Part shown: piece by piece, positions 34,201-40,845 of the stretch | Numbering within the stretch: position 1 is the first letter of the stretch | Layout: the number at the start of each line of letters is the position of its first letter | DNA from: UBA1756 sp045132235 | Lineage (GTDB): Bacteria > Bacteroidota > Bacteroidia > Bacteroidales > WCHB1-69 | Reading direction: 5' to 3' | NCBI GenBank assembly: GCA_045132235.1 | Contig: JBGURX010000048.1 | Span: 1-64,000, forward strand | Length of the DNA stretch: 64,000 nucleotides | Made by a program: the position numbers and the translations under genes | Notes under the pieces: generated by a model | Database searches by the model: none | What the model was told of the DNA's origin: nothing | What the model saw: only the letters and a program-made list of their open reading frames with translations

Positions 34201-37200
34201 CGCAAACCTCGATATCCTGCTGAATGTCACCCAAGCCGTACATTACGTCAACATCGGTGTTCTCGCCAAGAGGAAGCGAACCACCAGCGTTGTCGGTAAT
34301 CTCAACGATATGATAACCGTTAGCCACGTCGGCCACCACCTGTACGTATGCAGAGTCGCCATGGTTGACAGTAGCGTTCATCACCGTCAGCGTACCGTTG
34401 GTGCCGGTGCAAGCGGTGATGTTGTAAGTATTGATTGCAAATGCAACAGCAACGGTATCATCCTGCATACCATTCAGATTCACTGTTACATTATTATCAG
34501 TGTTCGTATTCAGAGTGGTGGTGTCACCATTCAACAGATAGTAGTTGACATGGTAGCCTTCGCCAGCGGTCAGCGTCACGGTGGAAGCAGTACCGCAGTC
34601 CACTTGGTAGGAAGGAGTGATTTCACCCTCGCCTTCAATCACGCTGGTAACTACATCATGGGTCATCAGCGAGAAGGTAGCCTGAACCGTGGTGGGACCT
34701 TCAATCGGATTAACCACCAAAGTATTAATATCAAGACCACCCTTAGTAATCTTCACATTGTCCAGATAGAAACGAGAGTGGTTAATGGCGTATGACTCAA
34801 ATGAGATAATCGTATTGGCCGTTCCATTAGTGAAGTTCAATGCGAAATGCCCCATGTTGTCATTGCCTATCGGCATGCCATTCACCTCTGTTTCCTCACC
34901 ATTCACCACAACAACCATGGTAGTGTTGTCGGGGTTACCTGTACCGATCCAAGCAGCAGCATCAAACTCAACACAGAAAGTACCTTCAGAAAGATCCAAA
35001 GCAGGAAGGGTGACAGTACCAGCCGCACCACTCTTTCCGAGTTTCAACATGTTGTCGAGCGAATTGTTGACATCTGGATACACATTGGTTCCAGTCCATC
35101 CCGTCACAAAATTGCCGATGGTAATAGCATTGTTTGTGTTACCCGTAACATTGTCGAAACCTTCTTCCACCAAAACTTGCGGAGCGCTTGTCGTGGTAGT
35201 CACATCGCTGATTCTCTCCTCACCGTTCACCATCACAGAGGTGAGCTCGTAGCATGCATCCGGAATCATGGTGAAGGTCTGTGAACCACCGTGAGCCACC
35301 GTGCTGGTGGCAGGAGTAATCGTGCCATTGGTAGCAGTAGCAGTAACTTCATATTCATTGATGGCGAAGTATGCGTCAATCTGCGTATCCTCCGTCACAT
35401 TGTTGATGTAGCTGCTAACCGTAGCAGGCTGGTTGGTATAGGTAGCGATTACGCTGCCGCCGCGCTCGATTCTTTCAACGTGATAGCCCTCGAAAGCGTT
35501 CACCGTGTATTCAAAGTTGGAGCCGCAATCAGCAGTACCGCCGATCACCTCACCCATCGTAGCCTCATGGGCAACACCCGTCATCAAGAAGGTGTCGATG
35601 CTGAAGGTGACAGCCACCGTGTGGTTATCAGCAACATTCACGAAATCGTAGGAAGCCGGAACAGGAGACTGAGCCACACCGTCAATCATCACCTCTTCTA
35701 CATGATAGCAAGCATCAGCGGTGAAGGTGAAGGTGGTGTTCGTGCCATGCTCAACCGTGATGGTCTCGGCAGGATCAACCGTGCCGTTAGCAGAAGCTTC
35801 AACGGTGATGGTATAAGTATTGATGGCGAAGAAGGCCTCCACCAAAGTGTCAGAGGTGACACTCTGAACGGTGTAAGTCTCTTCAATAGCAGTGTTGTTG
35901 CCGTAGATAACAGTATCATTGCCGCAGACCACTTTCTCGATATGGTAACCGGGGGTCTCAGCCAAGATGTTGATCACTGCGCTTTGACCATAGTTGATGG
36001 TAGCAGTGCTCGGGTCAACAATACCCATCGTGTTGTCATTCTCGGTAGCCGTAACCGTGAACTGATCGAGCGTGAATTCAACCTCGACATTGGTGTTGGA
36101 AGCATCCACCGTCATGGGGATGTTGATGGTCCATTCATCAATGTTGCCACCAATCACAATCGGATAGTTGTTCCAAACCACCTTGGTAAGATGTGAACCC
36201 GTGGCGGCTTTCACAACATAACCCTGAACCATGTCACCACACAAAGCCGTGGCAAAGACACCTTCAACGGAGTCATTGACAGTACCGTCACCATTGCCGA
36301 TGTTGGTCCAAGTGAGTTCGTAATTGATCAACTGGAAGGTAACATCAACCGTGGTGTTCTCCTCAATGGGTTCGAGCGTGAAGGGGCTGGCCGGGTTGGC
36401 CACCTCAACACCGTTCACCGTAATGGCAGCGATTTCATAGCAAGCATCAGGAGTGATGGTGAAGGAAGGAGTAGCATGATAATCGTAAGTATCGGTGCCG
36501 GCAGGAGTAATCGTGCCGTGCTCACCGGCGGTAGCCGTCACCTCGAATTCGCATTCGCTCTGAGCCTTCATGGTCAGCGTCAAGGCCACGGTGCTGTCGC
36601 AACCGAGTGCGCTGGTGCCATGGAACACGTGAGTGTAAGTGTTGCCAGGTACTGTAGTAGCTACTTCAAAGGTGGTGTCGTTCCACGTGTAAGGCAGCTC
36701 AACAGCGCAGAGGGAAATTTCTTCAGTCTCATTGTAAACCGGATTCACCACAACCGTCATGGTCAGGGTGCTGTCGCAACCGTTGGCGGCGGTCAAGGTT
36801 ACATCCTGCGCACCAGCGGCATCGAAAGTGACACCATTCTGGGTGTAAGGAAGTTCGCTCTCGCAGATGGTATAGGTGATTTCAGCTACCGGAGCCACAT
36901 TCACATTCAAGGTCATGTTCACCGTGCTGTCTTCACCGTGCGAACCGGCACCGGTAAGGGTAACGGTACTGGTGCCAGCAGCGTCAAACTCCACATTGTT
37001 CCAAGTGATAGGAAGAAGAGTTGAGCAGACAGTGCTGTCAACATCCACCGTGATATTCGGATAGTAATCGAACACCACCGTGATGGTGCTGTCGCAACCG
37101 TTGGCATTCTGGATATGCTGATAATAGGTACCCGGAGTAGAATAGCTTTCAGTATTGTAAGTGTAAGGAAGCTCATTCTCCAAAACAGTCAGTTCAACAG

Positions 37201-39337
37201 TCTCTTCGCTGTTGCCATTGACGCGCAAGTTCAAAGTCACCACGCTGTCGCAACCCGTGGCGCTATGACCGTTGAAAACGTAAGTGTAGTTGGCGTTGAC
37301 CACAGTGCCTGCTTCAAAGGTGGTGTCGTTCCACGTAAAGGGCAGGCTGTTCTCGCAGATGGTGCTGTCCACCGTAAGAGCGTAGGTCGGGTTGACCGTC
37401 AAGGTCATCGTCACCACGCTGTCGCAACCGGCTGCAGACTGAAGAGTAGCGCTCTGCGTACCAGCTTCAGTGAACTGGACACCGTTCCAAGTGTAAGGCA
37501 TTTGGTTGTCGCAAACAGCCAGTTCATCGGTGACGTTATAGAGCGGATTCACCACGAGGGTCATGTTCACGGTGCTGTCCACGCCATGTTCGCCGGCGCC
37601 TTCCAAAGTCACTGTGTCTGCACCGGCAGCGGTGAACGTCTTGCCGTTCCAAGTGTAGGGCAACTGGTCCTCGCAGATGGTCTGCGTCTCATCAGCGGTC
37701 ACGTTCATGTAAACGGTAAGGTTCAACGTGATGACACTGTCGCATCCGTTGGCATTCTCTATCGTCTGAGTGTAGGTGCCTGTGGTGGTGTAATCCGTAC
37801 CATTGAGCTGGTAGGGAAGATCGTTCTCCAGAACCGTCTCCGTCATCTCATAGGTAGTGTTCGGATTGACGTACAAGTTCATCGTCACCACGCTGTCGCA
37901 ACCCAGCACACTCTGCAGAGTGACGCTCTGTGTACCGGCGGCGTTGAACTCCTTGCCGTTCCAAGTGAGCGGGAGGGAGTTTTCGCAGATGGTGCTGTCA
38001 ACCGTCACGTCATAAACCTCACCGATGGTCAGGTGCAGCGTCACGGTGCTGTCGCAACCCTCTGCGGTGGTGAAGGTGTAGTGCAACGGAATCGGCATCT
38101 CCAATGCCTGGCTGCCTGCCGGGAAGGTGAACGGGCCGAACTCGTAAGGAAGTTCCGTCTCACAAATCTTGACATTCGTGTCGATGTTGTAGGTATGGCC
38201 GATGGTCAGGTCCACAATGTGGATACTGTCCAAACCGCCCTGTGCACCATTCGGCAAAGTATCATAATATATATTTGTTTCTGTACATATAATTTGAGTG
38301 CCATCCAACTTCTCCAGCGTGTAGCTGTCGCAAGCTGTCACCACCTCACTGTGGACGTTAACCGGAGGCAGCACCTCAAGTACCAAGGTAACGGTGCTGT
38401 CGCAGCCGTACGCATCCGTCATGGGGATGGTGTAGGTATTGGCCTCGGTGTAGTCATTTCCATGGAAGGTATAAGTCTGACCTTCATAGATGGTGGCGTT
38501 CACCATGTTGTCGGTGTACACGGGGCAAGTGGTGGTGAAGTTGACCTCGGTGTACTCCGTAGCACAATCGGTTTTCACTTTGAACGTGTAGGCGGTATGG
38601 GGATTCAAGCCGCTGATGTTGCAGCTCCACACATCGCCTGTCTTCGTAAACCCAGTCAGCGTCTGGCCGTTGCATTCGGCATTGAACTCCGTGCCATCGC
38701 TGGTCCAAGTGGCCACTGCCGTGTTGATAGACGGCTCAACAGCTACAGAAGCAACGGCAGGACACGTCCACTTATAGAAGCAGATGGCCTGCTGACCCGA
38801 ACTATATGCTGCAAAGATTGAACTGGCACTATTGTAACGCAAACTATTGCGGGTAGAAGTGCCTTGGGAAATTGCAGTAGCTTCACCTTCTGAATCAACA
38901 GTAAGCGCCCATGAGGCAAAATTATCAATAGAGCTCTGAGTCCGCAAGTAATTATTGTTCGAAAATGCTGCATATAAGTAACCAGCATGGCCAATCGCTC
39001 TAAAAGCAAAGGTGTTACTCACTGTACCCGCCTCCAACACAAACTTCTCAACATCGCTGGATGTCCATGAAGCGATAGTACCACCATCACTTTTCACAAT
39101 AGCAGTTATTCCACGATTGTTTCCGTTTTGAGTGGTACTCATCGCGTAGTCGGCTCCATCCGCAGCGATGATGACCGTGTCGCCAACAGCAAGATCTGAA
39201 ACACTCGTCACAAGTTGGTAAACCTGCGCATTTACGTTACCTACAGCCATCAACATCAGCAATGCGACGGCAATAAAACCCTTCATCTTGTCAAAGATTC
39301 GGAAATTTTTAGGCTCAAAAGTGTAAAACCTTTTCAT
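28208..39337 (-). CDS. Giant T9SS-secreted repeat protein: 12 CDSxV repeats, 31 InlB-B-like repeats, Fn3, sorting domain
   Basis: The 3709-residue precursor starts with a long basic n-region and the hydrophobic MKGFIAVALLMLMAVGNVNA (signal peptide, cleavage before Q). The order after that is: a ~160-residue N-terminal domain starting VYQLVTSVSDLAVGDTVII; an Fn3-like domain; 12 repeats of 50-60 residues ending in GCDSxVTxxLxV; 31 divergent InlB-B-type repeats of 70-85 residues (GxGTIxPxG...YTITPDxCYxI...VDVTF); an Fn3 domain (TYAWTTDITDNSATLNWSD); and a type A T9SS sorting domain (VQVFDLNGRIIYNGKAQ ... YKVSISNR). The family role is adhesion or a surface stalk; the partner is unknown. The InlB-like repeats follow a five-unit supra-repeat, and repeat 6 holds an inserted domain. 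The gene uses few Leu and Ser codons ending in A, leaving a very long open antisense frame that I do not call. Confidence 0.88.
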   Translation of the reverse strand: MKRFYTFEPKNFRIFDKMKGFIAVALLMLMAVGNVNAQVYQLVTSVSDLAVGDTVIIAADGADYAMSTTQNGNNRGITAIVKSDGGTIASWTSSDVEKFVLEAGTVSNTFAFRAIGHAGYLYAAFSNNNYLRTQSSIDNFASWALTVDSEGEATAISQGTSTRNSLRYNSASSIFAAYSSGQQAICFYKWTCPAVASVAVEPSINTAVATWTSDGTEFNAECNGQTLTGFTKTGDVWSCNISGLNPHTAYTFKVKTDCATEYTEVNFTTTCPVYTDNMVNATIYEGQTYTFHGNDYTEANTYTIPMTDAYGCDSTVTLVLEVLPPVNVHSEVVTACDSYTLEKLDGTQIICTETNIYYDTLPNGAQGGLDSIHIVDLTIGHTYNIDTNVKICETELPYEFGPFTFPAGSQALEMPIPLHYTFTTAEGCDSTVTLHLTIGEVYDVTVDSTICENSLPLTWNGKEFNAAGTQSVTLQSVLGCDSVVTMNLYVNPNTTYEMTETVLENDLPYQLNGTDYTTTGTYTQTIENANGCDSVITLNLTVYMNVTADETQTICEDQLPYTWNGKTFTAAGADTVTLEGAGEHGVDSTVNMTLVVNPLYNVTDELAVCDNQMPYTWNGVQFTEAGTQSATLQSAAGCDSVVTMTLTVNPTYALTVDSTICENSLPFTWNDTTFEAGTVVNANYTYVFNGHSATGCDSVVTLNLRVNGNSEETVELTVLENELPYTYNTESYSTPGTYYQHIQNANGCDSTITVVFDYYPNITVDVDSTVCSTLLPITWNNVEFDAAGTSTVTLTGAGSHGEDSTVNMTLNVNVAPVAEITYTICESELPYTQNGVTFDAAGAQDVTLTAANGCDSTLTMTVVVNPVYNETEEISLCAVELPYTWNDTTFEVATTVPGNTYTHVFHGTSALGCDSTVALTLTMKAQSECEFEVTATAGEHGTITPAGTDTYDYHATPSFTITPDACYEIAAITVNGVEVANPASPFTLEPIEENTTVDVTFQLINYELTWTNIGNGDGTVNDSVEGVFATALCGDMVQGYVVKAATGSHLTKVVWNNYPIVIGGNIDEWTINIPMTVDASNTNVEVEFTLDQFTVTATENDNTMGIVDPSTATINYGQSAVINILAETPGYHIEKVVCGNDTVIYGNNTAIEETYTVQSVTSDTLVEAFFAINTYTITVEASANGTVDPAETITVEHGTNTTFTFTADACYHVEEVMIDGVAQSPVPASYDFVNVADNHTVAVTFSIDTFLMTGVAHEATMGEVIGGTADCGSNFEYTVNAFEGYHVERIERGGSVIATYTNQPATVSSYINNVTEDTQIDAYFAINEYEVTATATNGTITPATSTVAHGGSQTFTMIPDACYELTSVMVNGEERISDVTTTTSAPQVLVEEGFDNVTGNTNNAITIGNFVTGWTGTNVYPDVNNSLDNMLKLGKSGAAGTVTLPALDLSEGTFCVEFDAAAWIGTGNPDNTTMVVVVNGEETEVNGMPIGNDNMGHFALNFTNGTANTIISFESYAINHSRFYLDNVKITKGGLDINTLVVNPIEGPTTVQATFSLMTHDVVTSVIEGEGEITPSYQVDCGTASTVTLTAGEGYHVNYYLLNGDTTTLNTNTDNNVTVNLNGMQDDTVAVAFAINTYNITACTGTNGTLTVMNATVNHGDSAYVQVVADVANGYHIVEITDNAGGSLPLGENTDVDVMYGLGDIQQDIEVCATFAHNLYPITVVNNNPEIGTIVPSVDSSWTWGEDVPFVITPLNECYVISEITVDGTTLTAGTDYTITGDTYTFVNVTDEHSITVGFDTVVYQMTATIDPASSATVTTGEANCGQNWDFVMEAAEGQHLAMVFVDYVLDTVFENQEDTYTYTIEDVHANHSVIVYTAIDEYAVNITTIGEGVTNLDGDTNVIYNNTLDFTFAPNACNELVSFTINGEEYFDSIVSMAYTWTATEDATIVVTYDSIRYIMAETHTGNGTVSFDSTVNCGETYTYTVTADEGWHIESCILSDGTTDVEQMTLPTTNADNATTVDVTADKDYVLNVTFAINMYNVTLCNALTEGTATFTPNPVAHDSSVVVNVVATAPGYHVQTVFSDSTNIQTYGENENIDVNYTLTNVVSDTCVDVTFELNNYTITASVADATNGMITPEGDSAVRYGDNVTYIIQPTNDCHYISTVVVDDTTEIVVNDSVAYPHTFSAIENNHTIVANFDVYRYEVATSVNDALMGEVTPTDTLDCGETFDYTVTPAFGYHIASVEVDGVAETIADSSTFASSITDIHADHSIVVTFEINHYLIDVTAGANGTIVPGDTVLEHGQDITLTITPDDCYYISELIVDGEDQASLIVPDGMTYTFVNLTEAHTIEANFAIYTYDMTETHTGEGTVSTADDINCGDEYTYTITAGTGWHIASIELGGNTINNTMVEPNDFNDTTITVNPVRQDTMITVVFEIDHYTVSACDVTNGTIVINDPVEVDSNMSTTATIVADTLNGYHIVEVTDNRGGSETYGNNTDVEVTYNVDNVDQDIEVCATFALNEFHITATAGANGTIDPEGTDTIFYGETLTYTITADQPCYYISAVDVDGESVWTGYTDSISPYTYTFTAADFDQSVVEHTINAEFTMFQYNMTATAHEDTMGTVTSAVVNCGDDYTYEIAANYGWHIDHVVLDGTTTNYDGQPTEDEITVTDIHEHHNLDVYFARNYYPVTAIANEHGTIVVAGTASIEHGTSVSYDITPDHCYYISEILVNDEAQAIDDIEGETFTIASIEDTTVIEVSFEIYRYFMGESHTGNGTVTTDTVDCDAAYQYTITADTGWHIESHTLGGVTYTLNHNSDVEALRNVTAATQDTTLEVIFARNNYTIDVTTTGNGTTTPGDTTVEYEATVDYTITADFGHHIASVTVDGVAENVPDNADTYDYTFSNIDANHTLNVVFEPNVYVINATAEDHGTILLEGDNEVVFGGSVTFSITADPCYNISAILVDGEEDTNFVAGVPTAEYTMSNIDSNHTVVAQFEITTYEVTVNVTGNGTADPTSGTYNCGDTVAFTFTPDNDGVEVESVVVNGNNIGSVTSYVINGISADYTIDVTFADITYTLTSVAYNNGTIDPVGDTVVAYNGSMTYTLTPDECQTVSELLVNGVSYLDSASFDGTTLTLDNIQRDMTIQAYFQVMTYTVEATQAEGGVITETGVYNCGTDVAYNITAADCYTLTTITVDGEDITCELTDTVIVFNAIDTNHTITATFTMNTYTITANVDDDAAGTITPTNTFDCGETPTYEITPNEGYYIVSVMVDSVEQGAIDSYTFSALHADHTIDATFAKYTFTVSAYGAAGVEIDPMGDTVVEYGESLTYTLTADDCYEIVDVTLDGESLGAVTTVNVDNITADHVINVVSAIKTYTITATATEGGVITPAGEVVVNCGGSQYFTITPAEGYVIESVEVDGNDEGAITSYLFDSVTADATIHVTFTAIADSVYTITATAGANGTITPAGDVEVNYGASQTFVIVPDEFYTIGEVLIDSVPLATPVASYTFVNVTANHTIDVTFVPAECPVPTYAWTTDITDNSATLNWSDMEVTSYTIRYKTSADTAYTVVDNITDVTYELSGLEDNTVYYWNVKSVCIADEAESNWSSQQSFRTEGTVDTTGVVNYELDFVKVYSYGSDIYVVNNGNAVINAVQVFDLNGRIIYNGKAQENPTVINVNAANGMYVVRVTTADAVRNYKVSISNR
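28740..36560 (-). repeat. 31 divergent InlB-B-like repeats with five-unit higher-order period
   Basis: By eye the units sort into type A (cysteine in DxCYxIS, strand before it without cysteine), type B (cysteine in NCGxxYTY, then GWHI or GYHI) and type C (no CG or CY motif; PGYH(I/V) or NGYHI, then YGxNTxxxxxYxxxxxxxD). From repeat 4 the order is ABABC ABABC ABABC ABABC, then less regular. Type C units map near 35950, 34320, 33090, 31890 and 30690, that is, about every 1.2 kb once the inserted domain is subtracted. Confidence 0.75.
34735..35188 (-). other. Beta-sandwich-like domain inserted into InlB-like repeat 6
   Basis: Repeat 6 is interrupted after ISDVTTTT by about 150 residues of different sequence: LVEEGFDNVTGNTNNAITI, WTGTNVYPD, LPALDLSEGTFCVEFDAAAW and FYLDNVKITKGG. 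The 'EGFD ... W ... SP-x-hydrophobic ... SRFYLDNVKI' pattern is that of cleaved-adhesin/carbohydrate-binding jelly-roll domains in Bacteroidetes surface proteins. The repeat then finishes with VVNPIEGPTTVQATFS. Confidence 0.65.
36575..38530 (-). repeat. 12 'CDSxV' repeats
   Basis: Units of 50-60 residues have the form 'ICENxLPYTWNGxxFxAAGTxxVTLxxAxGCDSxVTMxLxVN'. Nine keep the GCDS cysteine; in three (GLDS, GVDS, GEDS) it is lost. Two sub-forms recur, one with TICENSLP and one with TVLEN(D/E)LPY. The same unit appears once in the other giant protein near 11380-11500 (ATQSGCDSVVSLQLTV). Confidence 0.75.
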
Positions 39338-39459
39338 AAATTTGAATTTAGATTTGTTATTAATTTTCTTTTCTATTTTCTATTCTATTTGTTTTCAATA
39401 AGTTAGTGGTGGATAGTTGCGGATTATCAACAACTTTTCCACAATGGTATAAAATCTGA

Positions 39460-39467
39460 CAAAAATA
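39460..39467 (-). promoter_or_regulatory. Possible -7 element of the 3709-residue protein gene
   Basis: The minus strand reads TATTTTTG, about 120 bp before the ATG. There is no good -33 TTG. The 39338-39460 leader is AT-rich with no gene and, like the leader of the other giant gene, carries a GTTGATAA segment. Confidence 0.35.
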
Positions 39468-39544
39468 ATAATAATTTTCGTAATAGCACCATTTTTCAAT
39501 GGATTTTCGATTTTTTTTTGAACAGGCCAATGTGAAAGAACAAA

Positions 39545-39561
39545 GCCCTCTTTTCGAGGGC
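39545..39561 (-). terminator. Terminator of the endonuclease I gene
   Basis: GCCCTC/GAGGGC with a 5-nt loop lies about 60 nt past the stop codon at 39624. On the minus strand TTTGTTCTTT follows. The short GC stem plus T-rich tail fits an intrinsic terminator. Confidence 0.65.
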
Positions 39562-39623
39562 GGAAAAACGGAAACAAAATTTTATTTTCTGGAGAAAATG
39601 CAGCCCGCAAAAGCCGCCTTCCC

Positions 39624-40739
39624 CTATTGGCGCGACGGCTGCACCACCAGCTTCAAAACCTCTATCGAGCGTTCGGTGGTCACCCGTACAAAATAGCAAC
39701 CTTCCGGCAATCCATCCAGCTCCACCTTACACTTGCGCTCTCCATTTCCACTCTCTGTCTGGATCAGTTTTCCCGAAAGATCAAAGATTTCTATTTTATT
39801 AATTCTCAAATAATTACTTTCTATAAAAAAATCCCCGCAGGTAGGATTCGGAAACAGCCTGCACGCCTCGTACTGCTCCAAATGATACTGGTCGATTTCC
39901 ACCCCGCTCCAGTCCACGCAGGTAGGATACCACGGCTCGTTCTGCCGATCGCCGAACAGGTATTCCACCAGCTCCGGGCAGTCGATAAAGGGATTTCGAT
40001 TGTGTTGTATATTATTATATATCACATTGTTGCGCGCTATTTCCTTTTCACTCACCGGATCCATATTGTGCCACTCCACCAACATGTTCTTCGCCCATCC
40101 CACCAGCTGCGACCCGCTGAACATCGACTCGGATGCCTGTCCGAGATTACGGTTCATGTAACACACCGTCATATAGAAATAACTGCGGGCGAGGTCCCCT
40201 TTGTAGGCATCGATGGGCTCGAACACCGTGCCCGAACAGCCCGGATAGGCGCAAGGCCCCAACTTGGAGCCATTGGTGCTGGTCCATGTGGGACTGTTCA
40301 CCTCGCCATACGGGAAGTTGGCGCGCTTGTTGTTCACCCAACCATCGGTGGGATAGAGATGAAAAAGGTCGGTTTTCATAGGAAGCGAGTCGCCAAACCA
40401 GCTTTGCGGAACGGTGTGCTCACGGTTGTAGCAATCCCCCTCCTGCGTATAGTTGCCACACTGGTTGGTACCGAAATTATAGTAGTAGGCCGCCGTGCCA
40501 CCCGGCTGGTCGGAATAGATGTCCCACACCTTCCCCGACGGCATCTTGTCGGTCTGGACGTATGCACTCCATAACGCACTGTAATCAAGCGCAGTATGAC
40601 TCTTGATAATGTTGTACAATGCCGTCCTCAGCTCAGCACCGCTCTTGCCCACCGCCGCATTGTAGTAGCCGGCAGGCACCTGCGCAAACGTGCAAAAAAA
40701 CGACAATAAAACGACAAAAAAGAGAAAGATTCTGCGCAT
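39624..40739 (-). CDS. Secreted endonuclease I-family nuclease with T9SS sorting domain
   Basis: The 371-residue precursor has a signal peptide (MRRIFLFFVVLLSFFCTFAQ). The endonuclease I (His-Me finger/beta-beta-alpha-metal) domain covers about 25-280. Its signature is CYNREHTVPQSWFG, where the histidine is the general base, then DLFHLYPTDGWVNNKRANFPYGE, and metal-site residues in the RNNVIYNNIQHNRNPFID helix. The C-terminus (LFPNPTCGDFFIES ... LDGLPEGCYFVRV ... LKLVVQ) is a type A T9SS sorting domain. The enzyme should cut DNA outside the cell, possibly for nutrient recovery or breakdown of extracellular traps. Several cysteines (CYPGC-like pairs) suggest disulfides. It is a single-gene unit with its own -7 element and terminator. 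Confidence 0.92.
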   Translation of the reverse strand: MRRIFLFFVVLLSFFCTFAQVPAGYYNAAVGKSGAELRTALYNIIKSHTALDYSALWSAYVQTDKMPSGKVWDIYSDQPGGTAAYYYNFGTNQCGNYTQEGDCYNREHTVPQSWFGDSLPMKTDLFHLYPTDGWVNNKRANFPYGEVNSPTWTSTNGSKLGPCAYPGCSGTVFEPIDAYKGDLARSYFYMTVCYMNRNLGQASESMFSGSQLVGWAKNMLVEWHNMDPVSEKEIARNNVIYNNIQHNRNPFIDCPELVEYLFGDRQNEPWYPTCVDWSGVEIDQYHLEQYEACRLFPNPTCGDFFIESNYLRINKIEIFDLSGKLIQTESGNGERKCKVELDGLPEGCYFVRVTTERSIEVLKLVVQPSRQ

Positions 40740-40760
40740 TTTCTATCAAAAATTTCTGCG

Positions 40761-40768
40761 CAAAATTA
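40761..40768 (-). promoter_or_regulatory. Candidate -7 element for the endonuclease I gene
   Basis: The minus strand reads TAATTTTG, 22 bp before the ATG. A clear -33 TTG is absent. An AT-rich inverted repeat, CATTTTTTG (40781-40789) with CAAAAAATG (40802-40810), covers the expected -33 zone; it could be an operator or a weak end for the folP transcript. Confidence 0.45.
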
Positions 40769-40845
40769 CAAAAAACAGCCCATTTTTTGCACTTTTTCGT
40801 CCAAAAAATGCACTTTTCCCTCAATAGAAAATGTACGATTACAAC

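Noticed and set aside
28775..34795. A 2006-codon open frame on the plus strand, opposite the 3709-residue gene
   Set aside because: It is in exact antisense register with the real codons. Stops there need TTA, CTA or TCA in the sense frame, which this Leu/Ser-poor, repetitive gene avoids. The translated product is His/Val/Gly-rich with no signal or domain.
6890..36560. CRISPR-like arrays in the repeat-rich regions
   Set aside because: The repeats are long (200-300 bp), diverged and in frame within coding sequence, with no short identical repeat plus spacer pattern and no cas genes.
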